From the NCBI GenBank assembly GCA_016795155.1, contig JAEUIE010000032.1:1-64000 (forward strand): a stretch of 64,000 bases of DNA. Reading direction: 5' to 3'. The position numbers were made by a program, and so were the translations under genes. The notes beneath the pieces were generated by a model, which saw only the letters and a program-made list of their open reading frames with translations, was not told where the DNA came from and searched no databases. Each line of letters starts with the position of its first letter. The first letter of the stretch is position 1. Below, piece after piece: positions 27,100 to 36,161 of this stretch. The stretch is from Planctomycetia bacterium. Its GTDB lineage: Bacteria > Planctomycetota > Planctomycetia > Gemmatales > HRBIN36.

Positions 27100-29685
27100 A
27101 TGTACGAGCGTTTTACCGACCGTGCTCGAAAAGTAATGCAGCTTGCCAATCAGGAAGCCCAGCGCTTCAATCATGAATACATCGGCACCGAACACATCCT
27201 GCTCGGACTCGTCAAGGAAGGCTCAGGCGTCGCTGCCAATGTCCTCAAGAACCTCGACGTTGATCTTCGCAAGATTCGCCTGGAAGTCGAAAAGCTAGTC
27301 CAGTCCGGCCCCGATATGGTGACGATGGGCAAGCTGCCTCAGACACCACGGGCCAAGAAGGTTATCGAATATGCCATCGAAGAGGCTCGCAACCTCAGCC
27401 ATAATTATGTAGGCACCGAACACCTGCTGCTCGGCCTGCTTCGTGAAGACGAAGGCGTCGCTGCCCAGGTGCTTCGCAACCTTGGCCTCAAGCTTGAAGA
27501 CGTCCGTGAAGAAGTGCTTAATCTGCTTGGCCACAACCTCGAAGGCAACGGCGAATCGGGTGAGACCGCTGGCGCCGGCGTTGGCTCAGGCAGTGGTTCG
27601 GGAGGCGGATCAGGCAAAGGCAAACAAAGCCGCTCCAAGACCCCGGCACTCGATAGTTTTGGCCGCGACCTGACCGAACTAGCCCGTCAAACCAAACTCG
27701 ATCCCGTGATCGGTCGCTCAAACGAAATCGAACGTGTTATCCAGGTGCTCAGCCGACGTACCAAGAACAATCCCGTTCTCCTCGGTGAAGCAGGTGTTGG
27801 CAAAACGGCCATCGTCGAAGGCCTGGCCCAGATGATCATCGAAGGCAACGTGCCCGAACTGCTGCGTGACCGCCGTATTGTCGTCCTTGACTTGGCCATG
27901 ATGGTAGCAGGCACCAAGTATCGTGGCCAGTTCGAAGAACGTATCAAAGCCGTCATGAACGAAGTGCGACGTGCCAAGAACACGATTCTCTTTATTGATG
28001 AGCTTCACACCCTGGTTGGTGCTGGCGGCGCTGAAGGCGCCATCGATGCCAGCAACGTGCTGAAGCCTGCTTTGGCTCGTGGCGAAATCCAGTGCATCGG
28101 CGCTACCACGCTCGATGAGTTCCGCAAATACATCGAAAAGGACGGCGCTCTGGAACGCCGCTTCCAGCAGATCATCGTCAATCCGCCGAGCAAGAAGGAA
28201 GCGGTTGAGATTCTGAAAGGTCTCCGCGACCGCTATGAATCACATCACCGCGTGCAGATCACTGACAAGGCTCTGGAAGCTGCAGTTGAACTATCTGATC
28301 GGTATATCACAGGCCGCTGCCTGCCCGATAAGGCCATCGATGTGATTGACGAAGCGGGTGCCCGTATTCGCCTGAAGGCGACTACTCGTCCGCCAGATTT
28401 GAAGGACATTGATTCCGATATCGAACGGCTCAATGCCGAGAAGGAAGCCGCCGTTGCTGAGCAGGACTTCGAGAAAGCCGCTCAATTGCGCGATCAAGCA
28501 GACAAGATCAAGAAGAAGAAGGAACAGATCACCAAGGAATGGCGAGAGAAAGCCAAGGAAGTGGATGGCGTGGTAGATGAGGAAGTCATTGCCGAGGTCG
28601 TCAGCAAGATGACCGGCGTGCCTCTCAAACGTCTCAGCGACGAAGAGACCAGCCGTCTCCTCAAGATGGAAGACGAGATCAAAAAGCGAGTTATTTCGCA
28701 GAGCGAAGCCATCGAGCGTATCAGTCGCGCGATTCGCCGCAGCCGGTCCGGCATCAAGGATCCTAAGCGTCCCATCGGCACCTTCATCTTCGCTGGCCCT
28801 ACCGGTGTGGGTAAAACGCTGCTCGCCAAGCGTATCGCCGAGTTCATGTTTGGCAACGAGGAAGCCCTCGTTACCATCGACATGTCCGAATACATGGAAA
28901 AGCACAACGTCAGCCGTCTGATCGGCGCTCCGCCAGGCTTCGTCGGTTACGAAGAAGGCGGCCAGCTTACCGAGAAGATTCGCCGACGCCCTTACAGTGT
29001 GGTGCTGCTTGATGAAATTGAAAAGGCCCACCCCGATGTCTGGAACATGCTGCTCCAGATCATGGAAGAAGGCCGCCTGACTGACAGCTTTGGCCGAGTC
29101 GTTGATTTCAGAAACACCATTCTGATCATGACGACCAATGCCGGTGCTGAGGAAGTCACCAACAAGGCTGTATTCGGTCTGCATAAGAAGGACGAGAACT
29201 CTAACTACGAGAAGATGAAGGAAACGCTGAAGTCGGCTCTCGACCGCTACTTCCGCCCTGAGTTCCTGAATCGTCTTGACGATATCATCGTCTTCCGCCA
29301 GCTAACCAGGGAAGATCTGCAGAAGATCGTCGATATCGAACTGGAGAAGGTCTATAAGAGGCTGCTGGAAAAGGGCCTGACGCTGACCCTAAGCCCAGAA
29401 GCACGCGAGTACCTCATCGAGAAGGGCTTCAACGTCGAGTTCGGTGCCCGGCCTTTGCGTCGTGCCATCGAACATCTTCTTGAAGACCCGCTTTCGGAAG
29501 ATATCCTCCGCGGAACCTTCCATGGCTACGATATCATTCGTGCCGAACTGGTCTCCGGCGAAGGCGCTTCAACCGAGAAGAAGATTACCTTCGTGCCCAG
29601 CAAGAAGGAACCGGTGGAAGTGGAGCCAGCCAGAGAAGAAGTCAAGGAAGACAAGCTGACCGGCGCAAGCAGCGGTTCCAATTAA
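27100..29685 (+). CDS. clpC: ClpC-type AAA+ unfoldase
   Basis: This 861-residue Hsp100 unfoldase feeds proteins to ClpP. It has two N-terminal Clp repeats (1-145), a Gly/Ser-rich linker (about 150-185), AAA1 with Walker A GEAGVGKT at 229-236 and Walker [10 protein letters not shown], a UVR-containing middle region ([20 protein letters not shown]), AAA2 with GPTGVGKT and [13 protein letters not shown], and a C-terminal D2-small domain ([20 protein letters not shown]). A Lys/Glu-rich tail follows. A strong terminator sits directly downstream. No clpP or mcsA/B is in the window. Confidence 0.96.
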   Translation: MYERFTDRARKVMQLANQEAQRFNHEYIGTEHILLGLVKEGSGVAANVLKNLDVDLRKIRLEVEKLVQSGPDMVTMGKLPQTPRAKKVIEYAIEEARNLSHNYVGTEHLLLGLLREDEGVAAQVLRNLGLKLEDVREEVLNLLGHNLEGNGESGETAGAGVGSGSGSGGGSGKGKQSRSKTPALDSFGRDLTELARQTKLDPVIGRSNEIERVIQVLSRRTKNNPVLLGEAGVGKTAIVEGLAQMIIEGNVPELLRDRRIVVLDLAMMVAGTKYRGQFEERIKAVMNEVRRAKNTILFIDELHTLVGAGGAEGAIDASNVLKPALARGEIQCIGATTLDEFRKYIEKDGALERRFQQIIVNPPSKKEAVEILKGLRDRYESHHRVQITDKALEAAVELSDRYITGRCLPDKAIDVIDEAGARIRLKATTRPPDLKDIDSDIERLNAEKEAAVAEQDFEKAAQLRDQADKIKKKKEQITKEWREKAKEVDGVVDEEVIAEVVSKMTGVPLKRLSDEETSRLLKMEDEIKKRVISQSEAIERISRAIRRSRSGIKDPKRPIGTFIFAGPTGVGKTLLAKRIAEFMFGNEEALVTIDMSEYMEKHNVSRLIGAPPGFVGYEEGGQLTEKIRRRPYSVVLLDEIEKAHPDVWNMLLQIMEEGRLTDSFGRVVDFRNTILIMTTNAGAEEVTNKAVFGLHKKDENSNYEKMKETLKSALDRYFRPEFLNRLDDIIVFRQLTREDLQKIVDIELEKVYKRLLEKGLTLTLSPEAREYLIEKGFNVEFGARPLRRAIEHLLEDPLSEDILRGTFHGYDIIRAELVSGEGASTEKKITFVPSKKEPVEVEPAREEVKEDKLTGASSGSN

Positions 29686-29711
29686 TCTTGAAGCCTGATG
29701 CAGGAACAAAT

Positions 29712-29746
29712 AAAAGAGCATGGAGATTATCCTCCATGCTCTTTTT
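29712..29746 (+). terminator. Intrinsic terminator of clpC
   Basis: A perfect 14-bp stem (29712-29725 with 29732-29745, core GAGCATGGAG/CTCCATGCTC) has a 6-nt loop, and its 3' arm runs directly into a T-run (TTTTT). It lies 27 bp after the clpC stop. It argues against initiation at the ATG inside its stem at 29720. Confidence 0.9.
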
Positions 29747-29758
29747 CCCTTTTGCGGA

Positions 29759-30505
29759 GTGCCACCCACGAATCCGTTCATCTCCATCAACAACCTGACC
29801 AAGCGGTTCGATGGTAAAACCATCCTGAACGATGTTTCACTCCGGGTGAAGAAAGGGCAGACCGTTTGCCTGCTGGGCCCTTCAGGCGGGGGTAAGTCGA
29901 CGCTGCTCCGCTGTGTTAACGGTCTGAATACCTTCGATACTGGCAACATCACTATTGGTACACACCAACTGCAAGCTAATCAGTCGGGTGCACTCGATGC
30001 GGTTCGCCGTACAGTCGGCATGGTCTTTCAGGACTTCCGCCTGTTCCCTCATATGACAGCTTTGGAAAATGTGATGGAAGCGCCGTGTCGCGTGCTGAAT
30101 ACTCATGCGAAAGAAGCCCGGCAACGTGCCGAACAACTGCTCAGCGATGTCGGCCTGGCCGATCGCATGCAGCATTGGCCACATCAGCTTTCCGGCGGAC
30201 AGCAGCAGCGGGTCGCCATCGCCCGGGCTTTGGCCATGAACCCCGAAGCGCTTCTTTGTGATGAAATCACCAGCGCACTCGATCCGGAACGCAAGCACGA
30301 TGTGCTCGATGTCCTGGAAAAATTACAACACCGTGGACTGACTATTCTGATGGTTACTCACGAAATGGGCTTCGCTCGCAAAGCGGCTGATCATGTAGTC
30401 ATCCTTGCTGATGGCAAGAACATAGAAGAAGGCTCGCCTGCCGAGGTCATCGACCGCCCGCAACACGAACGGACTAAACAATTCTTCGCTAAAGTGCTAG
30501 GGTAA
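29759..30505 (+). CDS. Orphan polar-amino-acid-type ABC transporter ATPase
   Basis: This is an ABC ATPase of about 248 residues of the GlnQ/HisP type: Walker A GPSGGGKST, Q-loop MVFQDFRLFPHM, signature LSGGQQQRVAIARAL, Walker B ALLCDEITSALDP and H-switch VTHEMGFARKAADHVV. The start is uncertain: GTG 29759 is preferred because the only upstream ATG (29720) lies in the clpC terminator stem, but no good ribosome-binding site precedes the GTG. No permease or binding protein is adjacent, so substrate and partner are unknown. Confidence 0.85.
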   Translation: MPPTNPFISINNLTKRFDGKTILNDVSLRVKKGQTVCLLGPSGGGKSTLLRCVNGLNTFDTGNITIGTHQLQANQSGALDAVRRTVGMVFQDFRLFPHMTALENVMEAPCRVLNTHAKEARQRAEQLLSDVGLADRMQHWPHQLSGGQQQRVAIARALAMNPEALLCDEITSALDPERKHDVLDVLEKLQHRGLTILMVTHEMGFARKAADHVVILADGKNIEEGSPAEVIDRPQHERTKQFFAKVLG

Positions 30506-30510
30506 CGCAG

Positions 30511-30538
30511 AAGCCCACGAACTGCAGTTCGTGGGCTT
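30511..30538. repeat. Perfect 28-bp palindrome between convergent genes
   Basis: The arms AAGCCCACGAACTG and CAGTTCGTGGGCTT (30511-30524 and 30525-30538) are perfectly complementary with no spacer. It sits between the ABC ATPase and the convergent mscL gene. It may act as a bidirectional terminator or be a REP-like element. T-richness on either side is weak. Confidence 0.7.
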
Positions 30539-30560
30539 GTTAAAGATAAAAAATGATCAG

Positions 30561-31004
30561 TTACGATTTTGCCTGTGCTTTCAATAAATCACGAATCTCC
30601 GTCAGCAATTCCTGATCCTTAGTCGGCGGCGGCGGTGCAGCAGCCTCTGCTTTCTTGGTTTTCATCACCCAGCCCAGGAATTTCACCACAAACAGGAACA
30701 GTGCCAAGGCTACAATCAGGAAACTGATCACGTCACCTATGAACAATCCATACGGGATGGTCTTTTCGCCGATGGTCAAGTCCCACTTTTCATAACTCTT
30801 GTCGCCCGGCATCACCAAGCTGATGAGAGGCATCAGCAGGTTTTTGACAAGCGAATCGATGATCTTGCCGAACGCTGCTCCGATCACCACGCCCACAGCC
30901 AGGTCGATGACGTTGCCTTTGAACGCAAATGCTTTGAATTCATCAAAGAGAGAAAAGGCTTTGCCGGCTCCACCGGTACCCAGCGATTTGATCTTATCCA
31001 TCAT
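30561..31004 (-). CDS. mscL: Large-conductance mechanosensitive channel MscL
   Basis: This 147-residue MscL opens under membrane tension to release solutes. It shows the N-terminal amphipathic helix (LFDEFKAFAFKGNVIDLAVGVVIGAAFGKI), TM1, a periplasmic loop, TM2 (ISFLIVALALFLFVVK) and a cytoplasmic helix with a Pro-rich linker (AAAPPPPTKDQELLTEIRDLLKAQ). GAGGAG sits 8 nt before the chosen ATG. It follows glyA on the same strand (66 bp). Confidence 0.96.
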   Translation of the reverse strand: MMDKIKSLGTGGAGKAFSLFDEFKAFAFKGNVIDLAVGVVIGAAFGKIIDSLVKNLLMPLISLVMPGDKSYEKWDLTIGEKTIPYGLFIGDVISFLIVALALFLFVVKFLGWVMKTKKAEAAAPPPPTKDQELLTEIRDLLKAQAKS

Positions 31005-31070
31005 GGCGTCAACTCCTCATGTGAAATGATGTGGGAGTATAGCCTTGTTGACACGATCAGGTCAATCGCA

Positions 31071-32315
31071 TCACGGATAGAACGGAGCAGGGAAGTGATG
31101 GCCCAGTTCCACCACCTGGCGGTGAATATCTTTGCGGATCTTTTCATCATCGGGTGCAGACAGCACAGCCGATATCCAGTCAGCAATGCGTTCCATCTCA
31201 TGCTGCTGCATGCCCCGTGTCGTGAGGGCAGGGGTGCCAATGCGAATACCTGATGGATCGAGCGGCGGGCGTGGATCATATGGAATCAGGTTCTTATTTA
31301 CCGTGATGCCTGCATGATCGAGCGACTGCTCAGCAATCTTGCCCGTTACGCCGCCATACGTGGTGACATCGACCAGCATGAGATGGTTGTCGGTGCCGTC
31401 AGAAATAATTTTGAAGCCATGCTTCTTCAGCCGTTCACACATGGCCTGGGCATTGGCAATCACCTGCTTGGCATAAGCTGTGAAATCCAGTTGTAGAGCT
31501 TCGCCGAACGATACACTCTTGGCAGCAATCACGTGCATCAACGGTCCACCCTGTACACCCGGGAACACCGCGGAGTTGATTTTCTTTTCCCATTCGGGGG
31601 TGGTCAGAATCATGCCGCCTCGTGGGCCTCGCAAGGTCTTGTGCGTAGTGGTAGTGACGAAATCAGCGTAAGGCACCGGATCAGGATGCACTTTGGCTGC
31701 CACCAGCCCCGCGATGTGGGCCATGTCAACCATCATCAATGCGCCTGCTTCCTTGGCAATGCTCTGAAACTTGGGGAAATCAAAATGCCGTGAATAGGCG
31801 CTGGCACCAGCGATGATCAATTTCGGCTGATGTTCCTTTGCCAGCCGGGCCACCTGATCCATATCGATGCGATGCGTCGTCTGATCAACACCATAATGAA
31901 CCACTTTGAAATATTTGCCGGAGAAGTTGAGCTTCATGCCGTGTGTCAGGTGTCCGCCATGGGCCAAATCGAGCCCCATGATGGTATCGCCAGGCTTCAG
32001 TGCTGCCAGGAATACCGCCATGTTTGCCTGAGCACCCGAGTGAGGCTGCACATTCACACACTGGGCACCAAACAGATTCTTCGCACGATCAATCGCGAGT
32101 TGTTCTACCTTGTCAACATGCTCGCAGCCGCCGTAGTAACGTTTACCTGGGTAGCCTTCCGCATATTTGTTGGTAAGCACGGTGCCCTGAGCCGCCATCA
32201 CTGCCGAGGAGGTGTAGTTCTCCGAAGCGATCAGTTCCAGCCCTTCTTGTTGCCGACGCTGCTCGCCTGCAATCGCCTGCCAGACTTCGGGATCGTGCTG
32301 CGTGATGGGGTTCAT
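31071..32315 (-). CDS. glyA: Serine hydroxymethyltransferase
   Basis: The enzyme interconverts serine and glycine with tetrahydrofolate and supplies one-carbon units. From ATG 32315 it has 414 residues, the normal length. The PLP-lysine motif is [13 protein letters not shown], with [17 protein letters not shown] and [16 protein letters not shown]-type substrate loops present. Upstream in-frame sequence to 32441 is not conserved and overlaps the divergent MOSC gene region. No glycine riboswitch is visible. Confidence 0.96.
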   Translation of the reverse strand: MNPITQHDPEVWQAIAGEQRRQQEGLELIASENYTSSAVMAAQGTVLTNKYAEGYPGKRYYGGCEHVDKVEQLAIDRAKNLFGAQCVNVQPHSGAQANMAVFLAALKPGDTIMGLDLAHGGHLTHGMKLNFSGKYFKVVHYGVDQTTHRIDMDQVARLAKEHQPKLIIAGASAYSRHFDFPKFQSIAKEAGALMMVDMAHIAGLVAAKVHPDPVPYADFVTTTTHKTLRGPRGGMILTTPEWEKKINSAVFPGVQGGPLMHVIAAKSVSFGEALQLDFTAYAKQVIANAQAMCERLKKHGFKIISDGTDNHLMLVDVTTYGGVTGKIAEQSLDHAGITVNKNLIPYDPRPPLDPSGIRIGTPALTTRGMQQHEMERIADWISAVLSAPDDEKIRKDIHRQVVELGHHFPAPFYP

Positions 32316-32408
32316 GATACTGTCCTGCTCAAGTGGAGATATCGCGGTGTTACAGAGTGCTCTATCGCATACAATACGAGAGCAAGAAGCGAAGAACAGG
32401 AGAAACCG

Positions 32409-32879
32409 ATGAACTGGCAAGGCAGAGTGGTAGCGATCCATATTGGCGAGAAAAGTCAGCCGCTAAAGGCTGTTAATCAGGTGGAAGCCCAGGCAGGTAC
32501 CGGTTTGGTGGGCGACCGGTACGGTACCGGGGCAGGGACCTTCTCCACCAAAAAAGGCCCTGACCGCGAAATCACACTGATCGAAGAGGAAGCCCTGAAA
32601 GCTGTCGGACAAGAATATCAGGTCGAGATAACCTCAGCCGATGCTCGTCGTAATGTCACCACGCAAGGCGTACCGCTCAATCATCTCGTAGGCAAAACCT
32701 TCAAGATGGGCAACGTTGTCCTGAAAGGCATCCGCCTGTGCGAACCCTGCGGCCACCTCGAAAAATTGCTGAACAAAGGCGATATCAAAGACATGCTCCG
32801 CCATCGCGGCGGCCTCCGTGCCCAAATCCTCGAAAGCGGCACCATCCACCAGGGCGATACTGTCGAACCCCTCTCCTGA
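32409..32879 (+). CDS. MOSC-domain protein
   Basis: The 156-residue protein is a stand-alone MOSC domain, related to the C-terminal domain of molybdenum cofactor sulfurase. Typical features are [45 protein letters not shown], and a conserved Cys in [12 protein letters not shown] that binds persulfide sulfur. The start at 32409 is chosen because the longer upstream reading runs antisense through glyA. It probably handles sulfur transfer to a metallo-enzyme; the partner is unknown. Confidence 0.9.
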   Translation: MNWQGRVVAIHIGEKSQPLKAVNQVEAQAGTGLVGDRYGTGAGTFSTKKGPDREITLIEEEALKAVGQEYQVEITSADARRNVTTQGVPLNHLVGKTFKMGNVVLKGIRLCEPCGHLEKLLNKGDIKDMLRHRGGLRAQILESGTIHQGDTVEPLS

Positions 32880-32937
32880 TTTATCTACTTGCCACTTCTA
32901 AGCTGGCTTATGAAGATGAGTGAGAGCAATACATTTA

Positions 32938-32962
32938 GCCCCCGGCTCTTCAAGCCGGGGGC
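32938..32962. repeat. GC-rich REP-like hairpin
   Basis: GCCCCCGGCT and AGCCGGGGGC form a perfect 10-bp stem around a 5-nt loop (CTTCA). It lies between the MOSC gene and the cupin gene. No T-run follows, so it is more likely a REP-like repeat than a terminator. Confidence 0.65.
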
Positions 32963-32998
32963 GTGTTCACGCGAAATCAAAAATCAGGACTCTGAATC

Positions 32999-34207
32999 AT
33001 GGCATCAGCAGCAGACGTTAAGCAAATCCTCGAAGCCGGCGAAGGCATTGTCCGCCTCGCTCCCACCTGGGTGCCCCGCTCGTTCCTCACCCCTGGCCGC
33101 CGTTTGAAGCTGCATCCCGCTGACATCTACGCCCTCGGCGCCCACCGCGGCGGCATCGACGAACGCTGGTTCTCCAGCACCACTCCCGCCGCCAACGAAG
33201 GCGCTCCACCCGACGAAGGCTTGTCCTACATCGTTCAAGATGGCAAACGCCTCTTCACCCTGAAGGAGGCCATCGCCCTCGAAGGCAAACGCTTCATCGG
33301 CGAAGCGATGTGGAACAAGTACCAGCGCTGGCCCGTCTACAGCAAGTTCTTCGACAATATGGGCCCGATCCCTCACCACATGCACCAGAACGACGAGCAA
33401 GCAGCCCTCGTCGGTCAGCAAGGCAAGCCCGAATCGTACTACTTCCCCCCGCAGATGAACTCCATCGGCAACAACTTCCCCTACACCTTCATGGGCCTGG
33501 AGCCAGGCACCACCAAAGAAGACATCCGCCGCTGCCTGGAGAACTGGAACCAGGGCGACAATGGCATCCTCAACTTCAGCAAAGCCTACCGCCTGCAGCC
33601 CGGCACCGGCTGGCTCATCCCCCCCTGCGTCCTCCACGCCCCCGGCTCGCTCGTCACCTACGAACCCCAATGGGGCTCCGACGTCTTCGGCATGTACCAA
33701 AGCATGGTCGAAGGAAGAGTGGTGCCTTGGAGCCTGTTGGTGAAGGATGTGCCGCCCGCCAAACATAAAGACCTCGACTACCTCGTCGAACAACTCGACT
33801 GGGAGAAGAACGTCGATCCCAACTTCAAGAAGAACAACTACCTCGAACCCATCCCCGACGGCGACACAGCTTCAAGTGGCTACGTCGACAAATGGATCGT
33901 CTATGGCAAAGTGAACGGCAAAGAACTCTTCAGCGCGAAAGAACTTACCATCAACCCCGGCGTAAGAGTGACTATCAAAGACAATGGCTGCTACGGCCTG
34001 GTAGCAGTGCAGGGCAGCGGCCTGATTGGTTCGTTGTCGTTACAAACCCCCGCCATGATCCGCTTCGGCGAACTCACCGAAGACGAAGTCTTCGTCACCG
34101 CTGATAGAGCGAAAGCCGGCGTCACCTACTTCAACAACGGCAGCGAACCACTGGTGACGCTACGTTACTATGGGCCGGATGTGAACCCTAACATGCCACG
34201 GGGGTAA
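32999..34207 (+). CDS. Phosphomannose-isomerase-like cupin protein
   Basis: The 402-residue protein resembles class I mannose-6-phosphate isomerases: metal-ligand pattern PIPHHMHQNDEQAA (His), KPESYYF (Glu) and LIPPCVLHAPGS (His), a split cupin with a helical insert between, and a second beta half from about residue 300. The N-terminal 100 residues (IDERWFSSTTPA) suggest a planctomycete subfamily. Codon use is strongly C-ending and the gene is GC-rich compared with the next gene, which fits high expression or transfer. Substrate uncertain, probably a sugar phosphate. Confidence 0.65.
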   Translation: MASAADVKQILEAGEGIVRLAPTWVPRSFLTPGRRLKLHPADIYALGAHRGGIDERWFSSTTPAANEGAPPDEGLSYIVQDGKRLFTLKEAIALEGKRFIGEAMWNKYQRWPVYSKFFDNMGPIPHHMHQNDEQAALVGQQGKPESYYFPPQMNSIGNNFPYTFMGLEPGTTKEDIRRCLENWNQGDNGILNFSKAYRLQPGTGWLIPPCVLHAPGSLVTYEPQWGSDVFGMYQSMVEGRVVPWSLLVKDVPPAKHKDLDYLVEQLDWEKNVDPNFKKNNYLEPIPDGDTASSGYVDKWIVYGKVNGKELFSAKELTINPGVRVTIKDNGCYGLVAVQGSGLIGSLSLQTPAMIRFGELTEDEVFVTADRAKAGVTYFNNGSEPLVTLRYYGPDVNPNMPRG

Positions 34208-34219
34208 TTAGGGGGATGC

Positions 34220-35152
34220 ATGAACTATCAAGGAAATGCCAACCTTCTCTTTCGTTGGGGAGATACTTTAGAAAGAGCAATCCTGGCTGAAGCAGACTCC
34301 GATCCTCAACTCAAGTCTAGTCTGCTTCAAGTAGTTGATGTCTATGCGGATTTATGGGCAAGGCACATATTGCCTAGAAGAAACCCTATAGATCTTACTC
34401 GACTAGATAACTTGCATAGTGATTGGACGAGCTTTGCTGCAAGTCACTACACGGCATTTATCAAGTTTCATCTGACATGTTGCAAGGTCCGGACGATTTC
34501 TCAATGCGGCACGGATGCTCAACAGGGTTCCATCAATGCGGAATTGTTGCTCGATTTGCATGATGCAATTGCAAGCTTCTGGCAACACTGCGGCGCAGTC
34601 ATCGACAACCTTGCTCAGTGCTTCGACAATTGTCCTGTCTTCAATTACAAGCCCGGCCAAGGAATGCAAGCAATACGAAGTGATTATCCGCTGTTGGACT
34701 TTGCTTATAATCGACGGACGCAGAGCATACACTTTTCAATAGTGCCAATCGGTTTTGATGACGGCATGCTCATCTTCAACAAGAATGACTACGCAACATG
34801 TGAAACTTCCTGGATCAGCAAGCCTGCTAACTCGGAGTTGGTTGACAACTACATAGAATCAAAATGGAGCGACATCGTATTTCAACTATTTAGCGTTTGG
34901 AAGAGGTTGCAATCGCAACTTCACGATCGTGATAGCAATCCTCCGAAAGCTCCTGAAGAACTATATGATGAAAAGTATAGAATGAACGATTCTTGTATGT
35001 TTGTTGGCTCTGGATCAGGCTGGAATATTGTTCAGTCTAACTCAACAAGGCACTCAGGTAATACCAGCGCACCATATTGGGTAAGTGGTACACAAGCCAA
35101 CCAACCCCATTTTGCAACTTACCACCAATACTATGGTAGTGGAATGCGATAA
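34220..35152 (+). CDS. Hypothetical protein, lineage-restricted
   Basis: The 310-residue cytoplasmic protein has no signal peptide or membrane helix. It is Ser/Asn/Gln-rich in the C-terminal third (WNIVQSNSTRHSGNTS), with a helical N-terminus. I recognise no family. It begins 12 bp after the cupin stop, but base composition is visibly more A/T-rich than the cupin gene. It is followed by the hairpin cluster and transposase element, so it may be an acquired gene. It is probably real because it is long and uninterrupted. Confidence 0.5.
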   Translation: MNYQGNANLLFRWGDTLERAILAEADSDPQLKSSLLQVVDVYADLWARHILPRRNPIDLTRLDNLHSDWTSFAASHYTAFIKFHLTCCKVRTISQCGTDAQQGSINAELLLDLHDAIASFWQHCGAVIDNLAQCFDNCPVFNYKPGQGMQAIRSDYPLLDFAYNRRTQSIHFSIVPIGFDDGMLIFNKNDYATCETSWISKPANSELVDNYIESKWSDIVFQLFSVWKRLQSQLHDRDSNPPKAPEELYDEKYRMNDSCMFVGSGSGWNIVQSNSTRHSGNTSAPYWVSGTQANQPHFATYHQYYGSGMR

Positions 35153-35168
35153 CCTGCACGCCTGGGTG

Positions 35169-35195
35169 CCATGCCCATCCTCCAGATGGGCATGG
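35169..35195. repeat. CATGCCCA-type REP hairpin 1
   Basis: A perfect 11-bp stem, CCATGCCCATC/GATGGGCATGG, encloses a 5-nt loop. It shares the CATGCCCA core with the hairpin at 35240, suggesting one repeat family. Confidence 0.7.
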
Positions 35196-35239
35196 GAACT
35201 GAGAGCTCAACTCTGACAACGCTCATCCTTCGTAGACCT

Positions 35240-35263
35240 CATGCCCACCTTTGGGTGGGCATG
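35240..35263. repeat. CATGCCCA-type REP hairpin 2
   Basis: CATGCCCACC/GGTGGGCATG form a perfect 10-bp stem with a TTTG loop. It lies 37 bp before the left 94-bp repeat of the transposase element. Confidence 0.7.
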
Positions 35264-35299
35264 GCTGGGTGGCACTGCTTTGAACTTCAATTGTCTGCT

Positions 35300-35393
35300 G
35301 TGGCACTGTTTTGTGTACTCACAAAGCAGTGCGAGACCACGCGAAGCCACCGCGTGACTTGCACTGCACTGGGAGTACCCAGTACAGTGCCAC
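35300..35393 (+). repeat. Left cloverleaf-like 94-bp repeat
   Basis: The 94-bp unit has terminal arms GTGGCACTGT and ACAGTGCCAC (10-bp stem). Three internal hairpins follow: TTGTG-TACT-CACAA, a long arm starting GCAGTGC with an inner CACGCG/CGCGTG stem, and ACTGGG-AGTA-CCCAGT. Together these would make a tRNA-like cloverleaf or cruciform. It matches the right copy at 82 of 94 positions. Confidence 0.85.
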
Positions 35394-35472
35394 GAATCCA
35401 TTGACGAATTCACTTGCTCTAGCAAATCACTTTGCTACCCTCGTGCCATGTTACCCCGACCACTTCAAAACC

Positions 35473-36021
35473 ATGAAGCACTTCGAGATCGAGGGGCACG
35501 CCCACTTCCTCACCTTCTCGAACTATCGTCGCATCCCCATGCTCAGCAAAGAACGAACCTGCCACTGGTTCGTGGATGCCGTCGCCAAAGCTCGTGTCGA
35601 ACAGGAGTTCGATGTATGGGCATGGGTTATCATGCCAGATCATGCCCATATGCTTATTTGGCCTCGTCGCCCCAAGTACAAAATGGGCCCTATCCTGCAA
35701 GCCATCAAGCAACCCATTGCCATTCGCGCGATCGGCCACCTGCGTCGTCATGCACCGAAGTTCCTGAACAAGCTGCGTGTCGTCAACAAGAATCGCACCT
35801 ACCACCGCTTCTGGCAACCGGGCGGCGGCTTCGATGGCAATCAAGTAGAACCCGCAGCCATCCACGAGATCATCGAGTACATCCACAACAATCCCGTACG
35901 TGCCGGGTTGGTAGAAAAAGCGATCGACTGGAAGTACTCCAGCGCCCGTGATTGGGCCGGGTTCCCGAACGTGATTCTGCCCGTGGATCGCACCGTGCCC
36001 ACCTGGCTCAACGGGAGATAA
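35473..36021 (+). CDS. RAYT-family (IS200-like Y1) transposase
   Basis: The product is 182 residues from ATG 35473. It shows the HUH/Y1 signature: His57-Ala-His59 in MPDHAHML, and the candidate catalytic Tyr136 in EIIEYIHNNPVRAGLV, with the RAYT-type conserved tail DWKYSSARD. RAYTs are domesticated relatives of IS200/IS605 transposases that process REP hairpins. The flanking repeats are the likely substrate. The gene appears intact, and the C-terminal end meets the right repeat within 5 bp. Confidence 0.88.
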   Translation: MKHFEIEGHAHFLTFSNYRRIPMLSKERTCHWFVDAVAKARVEQEFDVWAWVIMPDHAHMLIWPRRPKYKMGPILQAIKQPIAIRAIGHLRRHAPKFLNKLRVVNKNRTYHRFWQPGGGFDGNQVEPAAIHEIIEYIHNNPVRAGLVEKAIDWKYSSARDWAGFPNVILPVDRTVPTWLNGR

Positions 36022-36025
36022 TGAT

Positions 36026-36119
36026 GTGGCACTGTTTTGTGTACTCACAAAGCAGTGTAAGACCACGCGATACCTTCGCGCGATCTTCACTGCACTCGGA
36101 GTACCGAGTACAGTGCCAC
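36026..36119 (+). repeat. Right cloverleaf-like 94-bp repeat
   Basis: This copy has the same length and orientation as the left repeat and the same terminal arms. Twelve positions differ. In the last hairpin a G-C pair has become C-G (ACTCGG-AGTA-CCGAGT), and the middle arm keeps its pairing by a one-base shift, so the structure is preserved while sequence changes. Confidence 0.85.
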
Positions 36120-36161
36120 GAACTGTGGCCGTGTTGCGTGTATCCGCAGAACAATCCTTTA

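Larger units (their letters stand above)
35300..36119 (+). mobile_element. RAYT-type transposase element with flanking 94-bp direct repeats
   Basis: An 820-bp unit consists of a left 94-bp repeat, a RAYT transposase gene and a right 94-bp repeat in the same orientation. Such an arrangement matches REP-associated tyrosine transposases, whose genes are flanked by REP hairpins. No terminal direct duplication of host sequence is evident, and boundaries are inferred from the repeats. Confidence 0.75.

Noticed and set aside
28291-29184. Long minus-strand reading frame through clpC
   Set aside because: It lies inside an unambiguous ClpC gene and its translation has no recognisable domain.
29720-29758. 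ATG start for the ABC ATPase
   Set aside because: It lies inside the stem of the clpC terminator; translation of a hairpin stem as an N-terminus is unlikely.
31005-31070. Possible riboswitch or leader in the mscL-glyA gap
   Set aside because: The spacer is only 66 bp and holds no recognisable aptamer pattern.
31830-32408. Upstream extension of the MOSC gene
   Set aside because: It is antisense to glyA and lacks similarity to MOSC proteins; the ATG at 32409 matches the family start.
33005-33793. Long minus-strand reading frame through the cupin gene
   Set aside because: It is an antisense shadow produced by strong C-ending codon bias; its protein is Gly/Ala/Val-rich low complexity without a domain.
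35419-36090. Minus-strand reading frame through the RAYT gene
   Set aside because: The plus-strand frame encodes the HUH motif; this frame runs past into the right repeat and has no domain.
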